DNA of 64,000 nucleotides, taken from Cordilura impudica. Taxonomy: Eukaryota; Arthropoda; Insecta; Diptera; Scathophagidae. Location of the stretch: the NCBI GenBank assembly GCA_963682025.1, contig OY821519.1, positions 7,950,168 to 8,014,167 of the forward strand, given 5' to 3'. Both the position numbers and the translations under genes were made by a program. This document shows positions 12,242 to 24,049 of this stretch, one piece after another. Below the pieces are notes generated by a model. It ran no database searches and was not told the DNA's origin. It worked only from the letters and a program-made list of their open reading frames with translations. Numbering within the stretch: position 1 is the stretch's first letter; each line of letters begins with the position of its first letter.

Positions 12242-12968
12242 TATCGATATATTCAAAAAATATATACTTATTGGAGCACTAAATTAATATACGAGTGTTT
12301 CGTGAAAATGGTTAAGGCGGGATGACTTCGCATACAGTCGTACCAACGTTTTTATACATATATTAACATAAAATCACCGCATTCGTTATCGAAATTTTTC
12401 GATCGTAATTATTTTTTTATTTTCCAAAATAAAATACTAAGAATAGTTTTACATTGAGGATTGATATTTGTCCGTGTTCTTTAAATAATAAACGAAAATA
12501 TGGAATTTTCGAAAATATGTTAGTAGCAACTTTAAATGCATCTTACTCCAAAACAATGTAAAAATTTAAAAATCTGTAAGTCTGGTGGACAGCTAAAAAG
12601 AAATACATTTCAAATAAGATACTTTTGGTCAAAATCGGAAGAAAACTGTGGAACAAATCATCGGTCACAAGAAATCGCCTTACCTATTAAAATTATAGAT
12701 ATCGATATATTCAAAAAATATATACTTATTGGAGCACCAAATAAACATACGAGTATTTCGTGAAAATGGTTAAGGCGGGATGACCTCGCGTACAGTCGTA
12801 CCAACGTTTTAATACATATATTAACATAAAATCACCGCATTCGTTATCGAAATTTTTCGATCGTAATTATTTGTTTATTTTTCAAAATAAAATACTAAGA
12901 ATAGTTTTACATTGAGGATTGATATTTGTCCGTCTTCTTTAAATAATAAACGAAAATATGGAATTTCG
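12062..12968. repeat. Tandem duplication of a 458-bp segment
   Basis: Positions 12062-12519 and 12520-about 12968 are near-identical copies. Each contains the end of the Helitron-like element plus the same downstream flank (cgatatattcaaaaaatata, gaggattgatatttgtccgt, cgaaaatatggaatt). The duplication happened after the Helitron inserted. Confidence 0.85.
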
Positions 12969-12984
12969 ATTGATTTTACTCGAT

Positions 12985-13076
12985 ATAGTATGCGCTGATT
13001 TGGCCCCAGATTCCACACGGGAGAAATAATGTAATGAGAGTATGACAATAAATTATGCAAAATATTTGCCGATCTG
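12985..13076 (-). other. Possible cryptic or decayed exon
   Basis: On the - strand a frame after CCCAG at about 13076 encodes pieces such as SANILHNLLSYSHYIISPVW and NLGPNQRILYR, richer in GC and in W, G, P and Q than the surroundings. A branch-point-like CTAAT and an AG precede it, and a weak donor (CGA|GTAAAA) follows. Its incoming phase would be 2. It could equally be chance or a piece of an unknown repeat. Confidence 0.2.
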
Positions 13077-13134
13077 GGATTCATATTTAATTGATATAAA
13101 TATATAAAATTAGAGCAAAATATAAAAATAACTA

Positions 13135-13280
13135 TCAAAAATATTTCACCTAGACCCATCTTTTATTATACCTATCGACTGAGAATCACTTTCTGAGTCG
13201 ATTTAGTGATGTCCGACAATCCGTCCGTCCGTCTGTGTGTCCATGTCTAGGTCTAGACCGACTATAATCTTTTTACTTGT
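13135..13280 (+). mobile_element. mini-me-like fragment, copy 2
   Basis: Contains the family core acctagacccatcttttatt, the GTCY run (gtccgtccgtctgtgtgtcc) and the end block gtctagaccgactataatct. Internally deleted. Confidence 0.65.
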
Positions 13281-13450
13281 TATGTATGTTTTTTTAATTT
13301 ACATCAAATTTAATTTAATTTCTGAATTTATTTCAATTCTAATAAAATTGTGATAGATTTATTTAAACTTCCTAATATTTATTTGAACAGTGATCCCTTT
13401 TGTATTTCAATTTATATTTTTTTGTTTTTGTAATTATCATTGCTGCTTAC

Positions 13451-13531
13451 TTGATATTGAATACATTCGTTGAGGTCTGGTTGTTCCCTGTAGTAGTGTG
13501 GTGAACCATTTTTAAATTGTACGTACTCCAT
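13451..13531 (-). CDS. Candidate alternative first exon (27 codons), probably Zasp66
   Basis: On the - strand an ATG at 13531 in a good context (A at -3, G at +4) opens a frame encoding MEYVQFKNGSPHYYREQPDL followed by NECIQYQ. It ends exactly at a consensus donor CAA|GTAAGC. Codon content is clearly different from the AT-rich surroundings, and it is not in any repeat seen here. It is in phase 0 at its 3' end, the same phase as the donor of Zasp66 exon 4 (31784). Both could therefore feed the same downstream exons, giving a protein without the PDZ domain. No acceptor partner was found in the window. It could also be the first exon of an unrelated gene. Confidence 0.55.
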
Positions 13532-15728
13532 TATTTGTTTGTTTGTGTGTGTTTTATAAAAAAATGATATCAAATCTCCTTTATATATAAAAAAAAAATA
13601 AAATAATAAATATAAAACAAAACTGAATAAATTTTTATTTTAAATTTAAAATAAGATAAATTTTAATTTTATTTTATAAAAATTTTTAACAGTCTTTAAA
13701 GTTCTTCTTTTTCAAAAAGTCTGAATTATTCACTTAAATTCACAGAAAATAGTGCAAAATTAAAAGTTTAAACTTGCTTTTTGTTTATTTTCAAATCGAT
13801 CGTTTGTTGTTTTACACTAAATGTTTTTTATATAATTTATTTCGTTTTTTTTTCAATTTTAACTAGAGATCGTTTTGGAATTCGTTTTAAAAATTTATTA
13901 AATTTTTATTTTATTTTATTTCTTATTTATTTTTTTGGAAAAAATTTTTAACTACCTAATATTCTATAATGCGAACTTAATTTTACAATATTCCGAAAGC
14001 AACTGAATTCAAAAATTTTCAAAAATCGATGATGAAAACAAAAATTTGTTTTTTTTCAGAAAAAATATTTTATATATAACTTATACATTTGCACAGTCAT
14101 ACCACATTTATATAGTTGGGAGTATATAAACAATATATATATTTTATATATACATTTATGTGTTTCATCAATCTCTCTTCTTCAGTTTATTCATTCTCCA
14201 CCTTTTATCCTCCATGTAGTTATTTCAATATTTTCAAAAATTCAAAATGTACAATTAATGTATGTAGAAGTTTGCAGAAAATATATTTGTTGTTGTTTCT
14301 TTTTTTTAATAATTTCTCAATATTTCGTTATAATTTTTGTAGCAGTGAAAATTTGTTATTTGTTTTGTATCTCTGTTCAACATAAACTTGGACTTGTTGT
14401 ATACATTTTGTGCGCCTACACATTTGCCATTAAAATATTTGGGCCAATTCCATCGTCCCATCCCCACTTGTAGAGATTGAAATTATCTTGCTGTTTTGAT
14501 ATTTAAATGTTTTAATATTTAAATGTTTTAATATTTAAATGTTGTTTGATTAAAATTTAATTTTATATATTACACCTCTCTCTAAGGTAATTATCATATA
14601 TATATATATATATATATATTTTTTCAATTTAATATAAATAATTAAGATATTTTTCTTCATGAATTTCCTTGATAAACAACAAATGTTTAGATTTTGTTCT
14701 TAATGACCTTTTGTTGGTAATGGAACTTTAGCTTAGTATTTGCCTTACCATAAATTGCTTAATATCTATATTGTTTTCTTTGTAAATGACCTCGCAAGTT
14801 CATGATATTGAATTGTTAGATTTATTTAGTTATTTTTGCTTTTCATTTAAAGACATGTAGGTGGTTTTAGATAATTCTATTTATTAGCGAAGGCGTTGTG
14901 TGGTTTCGAAATCGAATTTATGTATTTTACTATTTGGAAATATGTATCAATAAAATATGTATCATGGTTTTAAAAACAGATTTTCATCAAAAAAGAATTT
15001 TTTTTTGTTTATAGTAATTTTTGAAAGTTCGTTTGTGAAATCTTTAGAAATATATAGATCCTAAAAATTTTGTAAGATGTCACTGAACTTCCTTGCCAAA
15101 TATTGTTGATGACACAAAACCAAAGCACTGGCAAAATTTTAATTATGATTGTACAAAAATAAAGTGCTGATAAAGCACTGATATGTATAACATTCAGAAG
15201 GGGTGCTGTGTAACTACTTCTTTTTATAAATTAACATAATTTAAGTTAAAAAGCAGCAGTTTAAAATGTTTTGCCAGTGTAAGCAAAAATGACTAAAATC
15301 TGTTTATGCAATCAAATATATAATGGGTGACAATACATTGGAAATTTTTATAAATTTCTGTATTGCCAATCAATAATAACTAGCATAACCACAAGCAGTA
15401 ACTGCCTAAGCCGAAAATCATGCTTTTGGGAAAAATAACTTTTTATATTAATGTAATGGGGCTTCATTACGACTTAGGTCAGTATGTTTTCATTAATAAC
15501 TTTTTAAAAAGCAGTGTTAGAGAAATTGGGATTTCACGTAAATATAAAGCATTGTGTGTAGAATATGATAGCGTACATAACTCAAATCGTTCTTAAGTCG
15601 ACTTAGGCGGATATCGCTTGTAACCACAGACATATAAAAAATTTATTAATATTTAATTAAAATTCATTAAATGGTGAATTTTTAAATAAAATTCTTTAAA
15701 TTTCATTATAAATATTTGATGAACACAC
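13532..15728. other. Unique DNA upstream of the candidate exon
   Basis: No repeat family dominates. There is an (AT)n run at 14597-14622, a triple ttaatatttaaatg repeat at 14499-14545, and CT-rich stretches at 14160-14220. The region may contain the promoter and 5' UTR of the exon at 13531, but no specific core promoter element could be supported. A lone Tc1-type terminal motif (gggtgacaatacattggaaa) sits at about 15325. Confidence 0.35.
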
Positions 15729-15880
15729 AGAAAAAATCATGTGAGTCCGATCACAAGAGAGATATGTAAATATCTAATAATTAAGGATTTTTTATGGCAC
15801 TTTTTTAAAATGCAACAGAAAGCGTCATCTATTTATCACTTATACCAAACAACTGCAGGGGCTCTGCTAATATAAAAATA

Positions 15881-16242
15881 CTAGCAGATTCCAGCCCTCG
15901 AAATTCGAGTGCAAATTCTAGGAAATTTTATTTTTCCATTAAATAAAGACCCTAAAGGTTTGCCAATCAATTGTAGCCAATTCACAAATCAACACAAAAA
16001 ACAAACTAATTTTTATTACAAACACATTAACAAATTTAATAAACACACACATAGCATTGTATAATTTTATGTATGTGTTAGAAGCAACTTTCAATGCAAT
16101 TTACTCAAAGTAAAGGAACAAATTTAAAAATCTCTAAATCTGCAATTCGGCTAAAAAGAAATATCTTTCAAATAATATACGTTTGGTCAAAATCGGGATA
16201 AAACGGTAGAATAAAACATCGGTAGCCTATTAATATTATAGA
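15881..16242 (-). mobile_element. Helitron-like element, copy 8
   Basis: Starts (on +) ctagcagattccagccctcg and ends attaatattatagA, with A before and T after. Complete at 362 bp, nested in element P copy 1. Confidence 0.9.
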
Positions 16243-16280
16243 TTTATTATCATTTCAACCGGTTAATTTTTAATTTTTCG

Positions 16281-16312
<32 letters not shown>

Positions 16313-16471
16313 CATTTTTCATTTTGCATTTTTAATTTTTTATTTTTCATCTTTAATTTTTTATTTTTCATTTTTCATTTTTTATTTTTAATTTTTCGTT
16401 TTTCATTTTTTATTTTTCATTTTTCATTTTTAATTTTTCATTTTTTATTTTTAATTTTTAATATTTTATTT

Positions 16472-17190
16472 TTATACCCTATACCAAAATGTGGTTTGGG
16501 TATAATGACTTTGTGCTGCTGTTTGTAACTACCAAAAATATTTGACCTAGACCCATCTTTTATTATACCGATCAAATCAGAATCACTATCTGATTCGATT
16601 TAACGATGTCCGTCCGTCCGTCCGTCTGTGTGTACATGTAAAGTTTGTAATAAAACTGCAGGTCGCAAATATGAATATATTTTGATGAAATTTAGTACGT
16701 AAGCTTTTATCAGCCATAGGATGAACGCTATTGAAATTGGTGAGAATCGGTCCATGTTCAGACCTAGCCCCCACACAAATGACCCCTATGAAAACAACAT
16801 AAATTGCCATAAGATCCAAATTATCATATAAATCTTAGTCAAATTGGGTTTGTATGTGTTTATTACATCCATTAACCAGTAGTCCAAAAATGATCCCTAT
16901 GGGACAATTTTTAGTCATAGGCCCCATATAGAGCTGCTGCCCGATCTTCATTTAAATCAATCAAAAAACAAAAATATTGCACTGATTCTTCTCAAATTTT
17001 GTTTGTATATATTTTCGCAAAAAATGTAGACATAGACATAGCATCCGACATGAACTTTTTCATATGTGCAGCCAAAAAAAAATTAATAAAAATTCCACTC
17101 AAATTTGGTTTATGCTTATTTTCTATGTCCAGTTAGTTGGGCCTATGAGATATGGTCTCTAAACGCATGGTATAGGGTAATTACTTGTTA
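16472..17190 (+). mobile_element. mini-me-like repeat, copy 3 (long)
   Basis: Starts ttataccctataccaaaatg, has the GTCY run at 16607-16632 (gtccgtccgtccgtctgtgt), and ends gtatagggtaattacttgtt. Inserted in the middle of a T-rich array. Non-coding. Confidence 0.75.
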
Positions 17191-17530
17191 ATTATTAAGT
17201 TTTCATTTTTCCTTTTTAATTTTTCATTTTTTATTTTTCATTTTTATTTTTCATTTTAATTTTTCATTTTTAATTTTTTTTTTATTTTTAATTTTTTAAT
17301 TTTAATTTTTTATTTTTCATTTTTCATTTTTTATTTTTCAGTTTTCATTTTCCATTTTTATTTTTCAACAGCGACAAAAAGGTTATTAAATATTATAATT
17401 TTTTTACCAATACAGGCATAAGTCACACTGATTTTGTCTAACGTCTTTTATCTTACGCTGTGTTTCTGTGTGTATTGTGAAATAGATTTTTACCCCCCGC
17501 GCGTATAGATGTTTACACATCAAAAATATA

Positions 17531-17686
17531 AATAATTTTATAAGAGCCTAAAGGTATGCTAATCAATTTTAGGCAATTCACAATTCAACATCGGGCCTGT
17601 GATATACAATAATAATGAAATTCGATTAATTGTGTATTGGCTAAAATTAATTAGCATACCTTTAGGCTCTTATAAAATTATTCATT
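17531..17686. repeat. Hairpin of Helitron-derived sequence
   Basis: About 55-bp arms (17531-17586 and 17630-17685) are near-perfect inverted copies of a block found inside the longer Helitron-like subtype (cctaaaggtatgctaatcaa). The loop is about 43 bp. Confidence 0.75.
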
Positions 17687-17970
17687 ACTAATATTTTTAT
17701 TTATTTAATTTGATATATTTTTAACACATATTTTACATAAATTTTAAAATTCTGCATTTCTTCTCCATACGAACTATAACTATGCCAATTTTCACACTCC
17801 TCCTTGCCCGCTTTAAAAAGGGATGAATAAATTTTCCTTCACGTATTAGATAATATTATAGATATCCCGTCCTAAAATTATTATTTTTTTTTGCGAAATC
17901 ACTGTAACAAATTTGTGACAAAATATACAATTACAAAAAGAATAGATAAACAAAAAAAAAATTATTTTTT

Positions 17971-19084
17971 CTGTGATGCCAAAACAATGGAAACTTTTAA
18001 GCCTCTGTATTAGAGTTGATTAAAACAATAAAAATAGAGGATGGTATAAAAGAAAATGTACTTATAAAATCTTAACCATTATTAAAATATTTATAGTTTC
18101 TTTCTTATAATTAATTATCTATAATATTAATAGGCTAGGTGATTTCTTGTTACGATGTTTTGTCCTACCATTTTATCCCATTATTTGTAAGGTATTCCTT
18201 TTTAGCTGTTCACCAGATTTACAGATTTTTATATGTTTTCCTTTATTTTGAGTAAATTGCATTTTAAGCTGCTACTAACACATATATAAAATTATACATA
18301 TTCTATGTGTGTGTTTATTAAATTTGTTGATGTATTTGTTAATGAGTTTGATACCTTCATTCATAATAATAATAAACCATAAAAGTGTTGGTTTGTGAAT
18401 TGGCTAAGTTGAGAAATAAAGTTACCTAGAAAATGTACTCGAATTACGAGCGCTGGAATCTGCTAGTTATAAAATAATGGGCAAGAATAACGTTTTGTGA
18501 AGAAATAAACACTAGAATAATAGATGATTTTACTTCTGATCGTAAGCAAAAAAAAAATTTGTGAGAAATATGCTGCGAATAAATCCATAATTTTAAAAAT
18601 CATCAGGAAATATCGTGACAGGATAATTTAATAGCAAGAGAACTTAAAAAATATCATAAAGAGGTCAATAACAATCTGAAACTAAAAATATGTGTTCGAA
18701 TTTTTTCCTGAAAAGCAATTGTGGCTGATCTTGGTTGTTATTATCCTGTGAAGAAGCCACCAAATCTATGGAAAATTGTAAATCAAAAAATACGGACGCG
18801 AAATTACACAAACAAGACAGATTTCATATAGGAAGTTAATGCAGTGTGGCAAAAAATGTCAATGGATACCATCTAGAATTTAATTGACTCCATGCCTCGG
18901 CGCCGGAAACAATACTAAAAAATAATTGATACCCAACAAAATATTATTTTGTTATTTTTTTCTAAATTTAAGTTTTTCTTTTTTAAATGAATAAAACTCA
19001 AGTTTTTACATTAATAAAAGAGTTTTTAATTTTATGATCCAAAATATATTTTGTAAAAAGTTTCCATTGTTTTGGCACGCACTG
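17971..19084 (+). mobile_element. Degenerate Tc1-like transposon
   Basis: The left end CTGTGATGCCAAAACAATGG is inverse of the right end ttccattgttttggcacgca followed by CTG, with TA after it. Remains of the transposase C-terminus are readable near 18800-18910 (YTNKTDFI, then LIDSMPRRRKQY before a stop), a Tc1-type ending. The catalytic core is missing. A Helitron (18118-18466) is inserted. Confidence 0.75.
18118..18466 (+). mobile_element. Helitron-like element, copy 9
   Basis: A|TCTATAATATTAATAGG ... GGAATCTGCTAG|T. 349 bp, complete, with terminal palindrome partly mutated. Nested in the Tc1-like element. Confidence 0.9.
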
Positions 19085-19599
19085 TATATAGATAACTTGC
19101 TTTTATAAATCTACAATTGTTTATAAAATTATATTTAAAGTATTTTTATTTTTTATTTATTAGTTGATGAATTAAAATTTCAAAATACTTTTGCTAAATC
19201 AGAATCGGCATCGAAATTAGTAGGGAGCTGAAAATAAATGTTGGCATTTGAAAACCATTTAAAAGTTTGAATTACCAAGGCTTTGTCAAAGTTTCACAGT
19301 TTCTCCAGCTCAGATTGCTGTAATAATTTGCCAAAACACTCAAATATTAAAAATTTTACATTCGGCCAACACTTTGCCAACGCTTTACTGTTCCTATTTT
19401 GTGCTTGGTAATAGTTTATAATCAATTTTTTCTTTGATAGTGTCTATACACACTTCATCCAAGATTTATTTTTATTTTAAGTAATTATAAAAATATTAAT
19501 TTTTAAAAATGATCAGAAAATGTTTATAGAAAATAAATTTTTTATTGTCCTGGGTCAAGATTTAGATATGATAAAAAAGATGTTATTTTCATTCTAAAC
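19085..19599. other. AT-rich DNA with no recognised feature
   Basis: Nothing coding or repetitive recognised. Confidence 0.35.
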
Positions 19600-19775
19600 G
19601 CTTCATTTTTAAACTCTTTCTTTTAACTCATACTCTCTGTCTGTCTGTCTATCTGTCTGTCGTGGGTCAACCCAATTCCCCCTTATCCAATTGATCTGAA
19701 ACTTGGCCCATAGTCTTGTTGTGACTACAGATTAATTTTGGGGTAGTCACGCACAGTCACGCATAGAATATGTCT
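19600..19775 (+). mobile_element. Repeat family Z, fragment 1
   Basis: Shares ttaactcatactctctgtct, cttatccaattgatctgaaa and agtcacgcacagtcacgcat with the copies at 27389-27770 and 60407-61560. It also contains GTCT proto-microsatellite runs. Non-coding, class unknown. Confidence 0.6.
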
Positions 19776-20952
19776 GTATAAAAACACTAAAAATTTAAAA
19801 AGTCAATTTGTAACCAAATTTTTCAGTATTGTGAACTTATTTATTTGTAATTGTTGTAAACAGTATTTGTTTAATTTTTATAAATTTTGTGGAAAAAATG
19901 TTTAAAGGAATAATTGACTGAAAAGTAATTTTATTACGAATAAAATCAAAAATCAAAGCAAATATTCTTATTATAAACATTGCATTTACCTATTGCTGAT
20001 CGCATAAATCAAGAAAAGGAAGGCTAATTATAAATATCGAACATAATTAACTAATATTAATATTTTTTATTGAACATTATTTATGTTCTTTATTCTCATT
20101 ATTGAATAAGAAATACTCATCATAGGCACTCGTACATACATACATACATATACTGTAGGAATGTATTGTATATATTTTATTTGACTAAAAATAAAATAAA
20201 CAAATTCATCCTAACCTTGATAATATTTTTGTAAAAGTTTTCATAAAGTCAAAAGAAAACAGATTTGAGTAAATAAAAAACACCCTTGAAAACTGTGGAC
20301 TGTTTCATCATTTACATTGAAAATTCAAAAATTATCTCGTTCGTTCATGTCGGTTTTCATCGAAAGTCATATGAAAATTTGAATACTGAAACATTTTATT
20401 GTTCAGTATTCAGCCATCGTCGGCATCCGTACTTTAAGGTAAACAATAATACATGCATAAACGTGCCTATCAGAATAAAATTTTGTGTATTTACAATGAC
20501 TTATGGTTGGTGATTATGTTGGTCTTGTTTGTCTCTTGACTTTGATGTCACCACCACCACCACCTTTTAATTTTTAGTCACCTACAATAATTTTGTTGTT
20601 TGTGCGTCATTATTTTTGTTTTGTTTAAGATTATTGTTTTTGTTTTTACTAATATTAAAAAATAAATAAAAATTAAAATTAAAGTGGGATGCCCTTGACC
20701 ATAACGATGGTCATACATTGACTCCTCGCAAATGACTTTTTATTTAATTAAAGAAAAGTGCGCCAAATTAATTAGTATTTCCGATATGTATAAGACATTT
20801 GGGGTTATAATCGTTCTATGCTGCCTAAATGATACTTTACTCAATGAATATCTAGAAAGGGTATTGGCATGAAAAATATCAGATGGGAATAGCAAATACA
20901 TATTTACCTGTACCATTAAGTAGAGATATAGGGTTTAATATACATAAATATA
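19776..20952. other. Unique DNA, no gene called
   Basis: Contains a (CCA)n run near 20549-20562. A 75-codon frame at 20286-20513 has no recognisable motif and is not called. Confidence 0.35.
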
Positions 20953-21267
20953 AAGTGAGTGACAACACAATGGAAACTTTTAACAAAATATAGTTTTGAC
21001 GACTTGAATGGTCAATATCAAAAAATTCGATCATAAAATTAAAACTCTTTTATTAATTTAAAAATTTTATTGTTTTATTTATGTTAAAAGTAAAAAATAT
21101 TAGCATAAACTAGCTTAACTTTAGAAAAAAATAATAAAACTAAAAATATAAATTTTTAATTTTTATGCTGTTGACAAAACATTGGAAACCTTTACTATAC
21201 AATATTTTTTAATACTGTTTCCAGCGCCGAGGCATGGAGTCAATTAAATTGTTGATGATATACATTG

Positions 21268-21923
21268 CTCTAGGATTGTTCTATAATGTTCCAAAACGAT
21301 GAGTTTCTAAAATATAATTTGTACCGGTAAATCGAAAAAAAAACGAATTTAAAACGAATCCCACTTTTGGAGAAAAAAATATCAATGTCATTAAACGATA
21401 TCAATATTTTTATACAACACGAAAGTTAACGTACAGATTCCAAAATTTCTTTCGTACAAGATATCCTGATTGGCACCCTCAGATCGCTCTGAAACTTGGA
21501 CATGTTATAGAGAAGATGTAAAATTAAGGGACCCGTATATTTGGGGTTGATTAAAATAGTGCTGAGGGTGCCATTCAGGATACCTTGTACGAAAGAAATT
21601 TTGGAATCTGTACGTTAACTTTCGTGTTGCATAAAAATATTGATATCGTTTAATAACGTTGATATCGCGGAAAAAATGTTTTTCGTTCTCATTTGCGTAC
21701 GTTACGGTTTGCGACATACATATTTTGGAACAATGTTGAGAACAACTAGAACAACCTAGAACAACCGCCAAATTTTATTTTTTTTCCAAAAGTGGGGACA
21801 AAGCTTAAAATTCGTTTTTTTCGATTTACCGGTACAAATTACATTTTAGAAACTCAAATTACATTTTAGAACAATCTTCCAAAAATTGTATTTCCAAAAA
21901 TGGGGGGCTAACTTTGCACACTT
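21268..21923. mobile_element. Fold-back element with 13-bp flanking duplication
   Basis: Flanked by identical ATGATATACATTG at 21255-21267 and 21924-21936. Two nested pairs of inverted arms are visible: 21331-21392 with 21784-21846 (around accggtaaatcgaaaaaaa) and 21389-21482 with 21556-21660 (around cgaaagttaacgtacagatt). No transposase. The insertion interrupts the Tc1-like transposase remnant. Confidence 0.75.
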
Positions 21924-22302
21924 ATGATATACATTGAAATTTTATACCCTGAATTAAATGCCTCAATGGGCCCTGCCTTGTTTGTGTAATTTCGTTCCGT
22001 ATTTTCCGATCTACAATTTTCTATAGATTTCACTGTATTTTTGGGCGTCGACGAATCCTATGCCAGATGAATGTCTTGTGTTAGTATAATAAAACCCCTG
22101 AAGGTTTTGGGGCTGTGCGGTTACAGTCAAGTTTTATGGCCTTTTAAAGTTTTCATTTTTTGGGCACCACTGTACAATATAAGACGCAAAAACCATTATA
22201 AGCGTTCTTCTGAGCTTAATTTTCAGTACGGATGTCTTCAATACAATATCATGGGGATTTTATTTTTTTTTGTAGAACATTTTTTTTTATATTTGAATAT
22301 AT

Positions 22303-22885
22303 ACTAAAAAGTCCCCTAAAACCGGCGTTTAGAGGGTTAAAATATTCGAAAAATTCATTCAACGATGGTAAATCGTGAAAATGGTGAATTTTATTTTATC
22401 ACTTTTAGTATAATTTTAAGTGTTAAATAGAATTCCCAAAGGGATATGGGCTGTGTAGGCGCAGTCAAGTTTTATGGCCGTTTACATTTTGTTTTGCTAT
22501 ACTGTATTAAATAAGACGCGAAAAACAATATAAAGATTCCTGTGAGTTTAAGTCTGTTCGGATAAATTTAATAATATTTATTTTATGAGAATGTTTTGTT
22601 ACAATTTTAAGAAGAAGAAGAATTAAATTTCAGATGCGTTTTACATTAATTACTTTTCTCTGTTTTTGTATATACAAAATCAACATAAAATTAATTATGT
22701 TTAATAGGAATAAGGCGTGGTACATTTACAATAAATAAAAAAAATAAAATAAAATTAACCATTTTCCGGATTTACCATCGTTGAATGAATTTTTCGTCTT
22801 CAGTAACCCATTGTGAAATTTTCAGCTGAACATTTTCGCCGAACATTTTAACCCTCTAAACGCCAGTTTTATGGGACTTTTTAGT
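22303..22885. mobile_element. 583-bp TIR element
   Basis: Ends ACTAAAAAGTCCCCTAAAAC... and its inverse ...ccagttttatgggactttttagt, with the inner phrase gcgtttagagggttaaaat at both ends (about 42 bp). A second inner pair (attcaacgatggtaaatc and its inverse) lies near 22360 and 22780. No coding sequence. Confidence 0.75.
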
Positions 22886-23440
22886 CCCATTCTGAGTCGA
22901 CTTAGGGATGTCTGAAGGTCCGTCCGTCCGTCCGTCTGTGTGTCCATGTAAACCTTCTAATCAAACTACAGGTCACAAATGTGAACATATTTTGATGAAA
23001 TTTAGTAGTATAAGATCGACTTAAATTGCCATATCAAAATTATTATATAGATCTAGGTCAAATTTGGTTTGTGTATGTTTATTGCATCCATTTATCAGTA
23101 GTACAAAAATGCAATTCTTAGTCATAGCCCCCATATGAAGCTAATACCCGATCTTCACTGAAATCTACCAAAAAAAATAATAAATAAATAAAAAATTGCA
23201 CAGGTTTTTCTCAAATTTGGTTTGTATATGTTTTTGCGAACATGGTAAGGATTGGTCTATTTTTCGACCTAGTCCCCATATAAATAAGGCATCCGATATG
23301 AACTTTTTCATATCCGAAGGCAAAAAAAACTTGCCACTCATTCTTGGTTTATGTTTATTTTCTATATCTAAATAGTTGGACCAATAGTTTGTATAGGGTA
23401 TCGTAAATCGGTCTAGACCGACTATAATTTTCTTACTTGT
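22886..23440 (+). mobile_element. mini-me-like repeat, copy 4
   Basis: Contains the GTCY run (22921-22945), atatttttatgaaatttagt-type phrases and the end block cggtctagaccgactataat then cttacttgtt. Left end cut by the TIR element. Confidence 0.7.
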
Positions 23441-24049
23441 TTTCGTTTATTTTTTTTTTTTAATTTGTATTTTTTTAACAAATTTGTTATCCTTCGATAG
23501 AGAACACGCGAATGACTGATTTCGCAAAAAAAAATAATTTTAGAAGTTTTAAAAATCAAAATTGGCAAATTCAAAATTTTGGAAAAGTTTCCAATGTATT
23601 TTCACCCACTGTATATGTGGATCAGTTAAGAAATATCAAAGTAAGATCATCGGAGTTTTATAACAGGATAACTGTCCAAGTTACTGAAGTAATTGTAGTT
23701 TTTGTTGATATTTTCTTATAAATTTAATTATTTCTCAAAAGCTGCTTTTTACTAATTTTTAGATTTAATGTTGATGGATATAAAAATTCGAAAATTATTC
23801 TTTTAAAATCTTAGTTGTGCTAGTTTTTTGTTTTATTTTTCGGATGTTTTGAAACATTTAGAACTCTCAAAACTCCTATAAGTCTCAAAAATTATAACTT
23901 TTTTTTAATAATGTTTTCATCCTTTCTGACTCTCAGAAATATGCTTTCAATGATGGAAGGAGTGAGATCGAAAAAATCTTAACACACATAAAATGTATTA
24001 ATAAGAAAACCTAGGGTTTTAAATTAAATTATATTCGATCTTACAAAAA

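Larger units (their letters stand above)
15729..17522 (+). mobile_element. Array-bearing element P, copy 1
   Basis: Left block aaatcatgtgagtccgatc, then tttttatggcacttttttaa and caactgcaggggctctgcta, then T-rich arrays (16262-16470, 17195-17366). The right block is tgaaatagatttttacccccc followed by gcgcgtatagatgtttacacatca. The same order is found at 48360-49825 and, inverted, at 40864-44692. Two other elements are inserted in it: a Helitron (15881-16242) and a mini-me-like element (16472-17190). Confidence 0.65.
20953..23611 (-). mobile_element. Tc1-like transposon with three nested insertions
   Basis: The ends are inverted: AAGTGAGTGACAACACAATG on the left and the reverse of attttcacccactg on the right, each beside TA. 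The transposase C-terminus reads on the - strand at about 21195-21255 (LIDSMPRRWKQY, stop) and continues after the nested element at about 21937-22060 (YTNKAGPIEAFNSGYKIS). Frames are broken by several shifts. Nested: a fold-back element (21268-21923), a TIR element (22303-22885) and a mini-me-like copy (22886-23440). Confidence 0.75.

Noticed and set aside
21505..21771. 88-codon - strand frame
   Set aside because: Lies within the inverted arms of the fold-back element; no protein similarity recognised.
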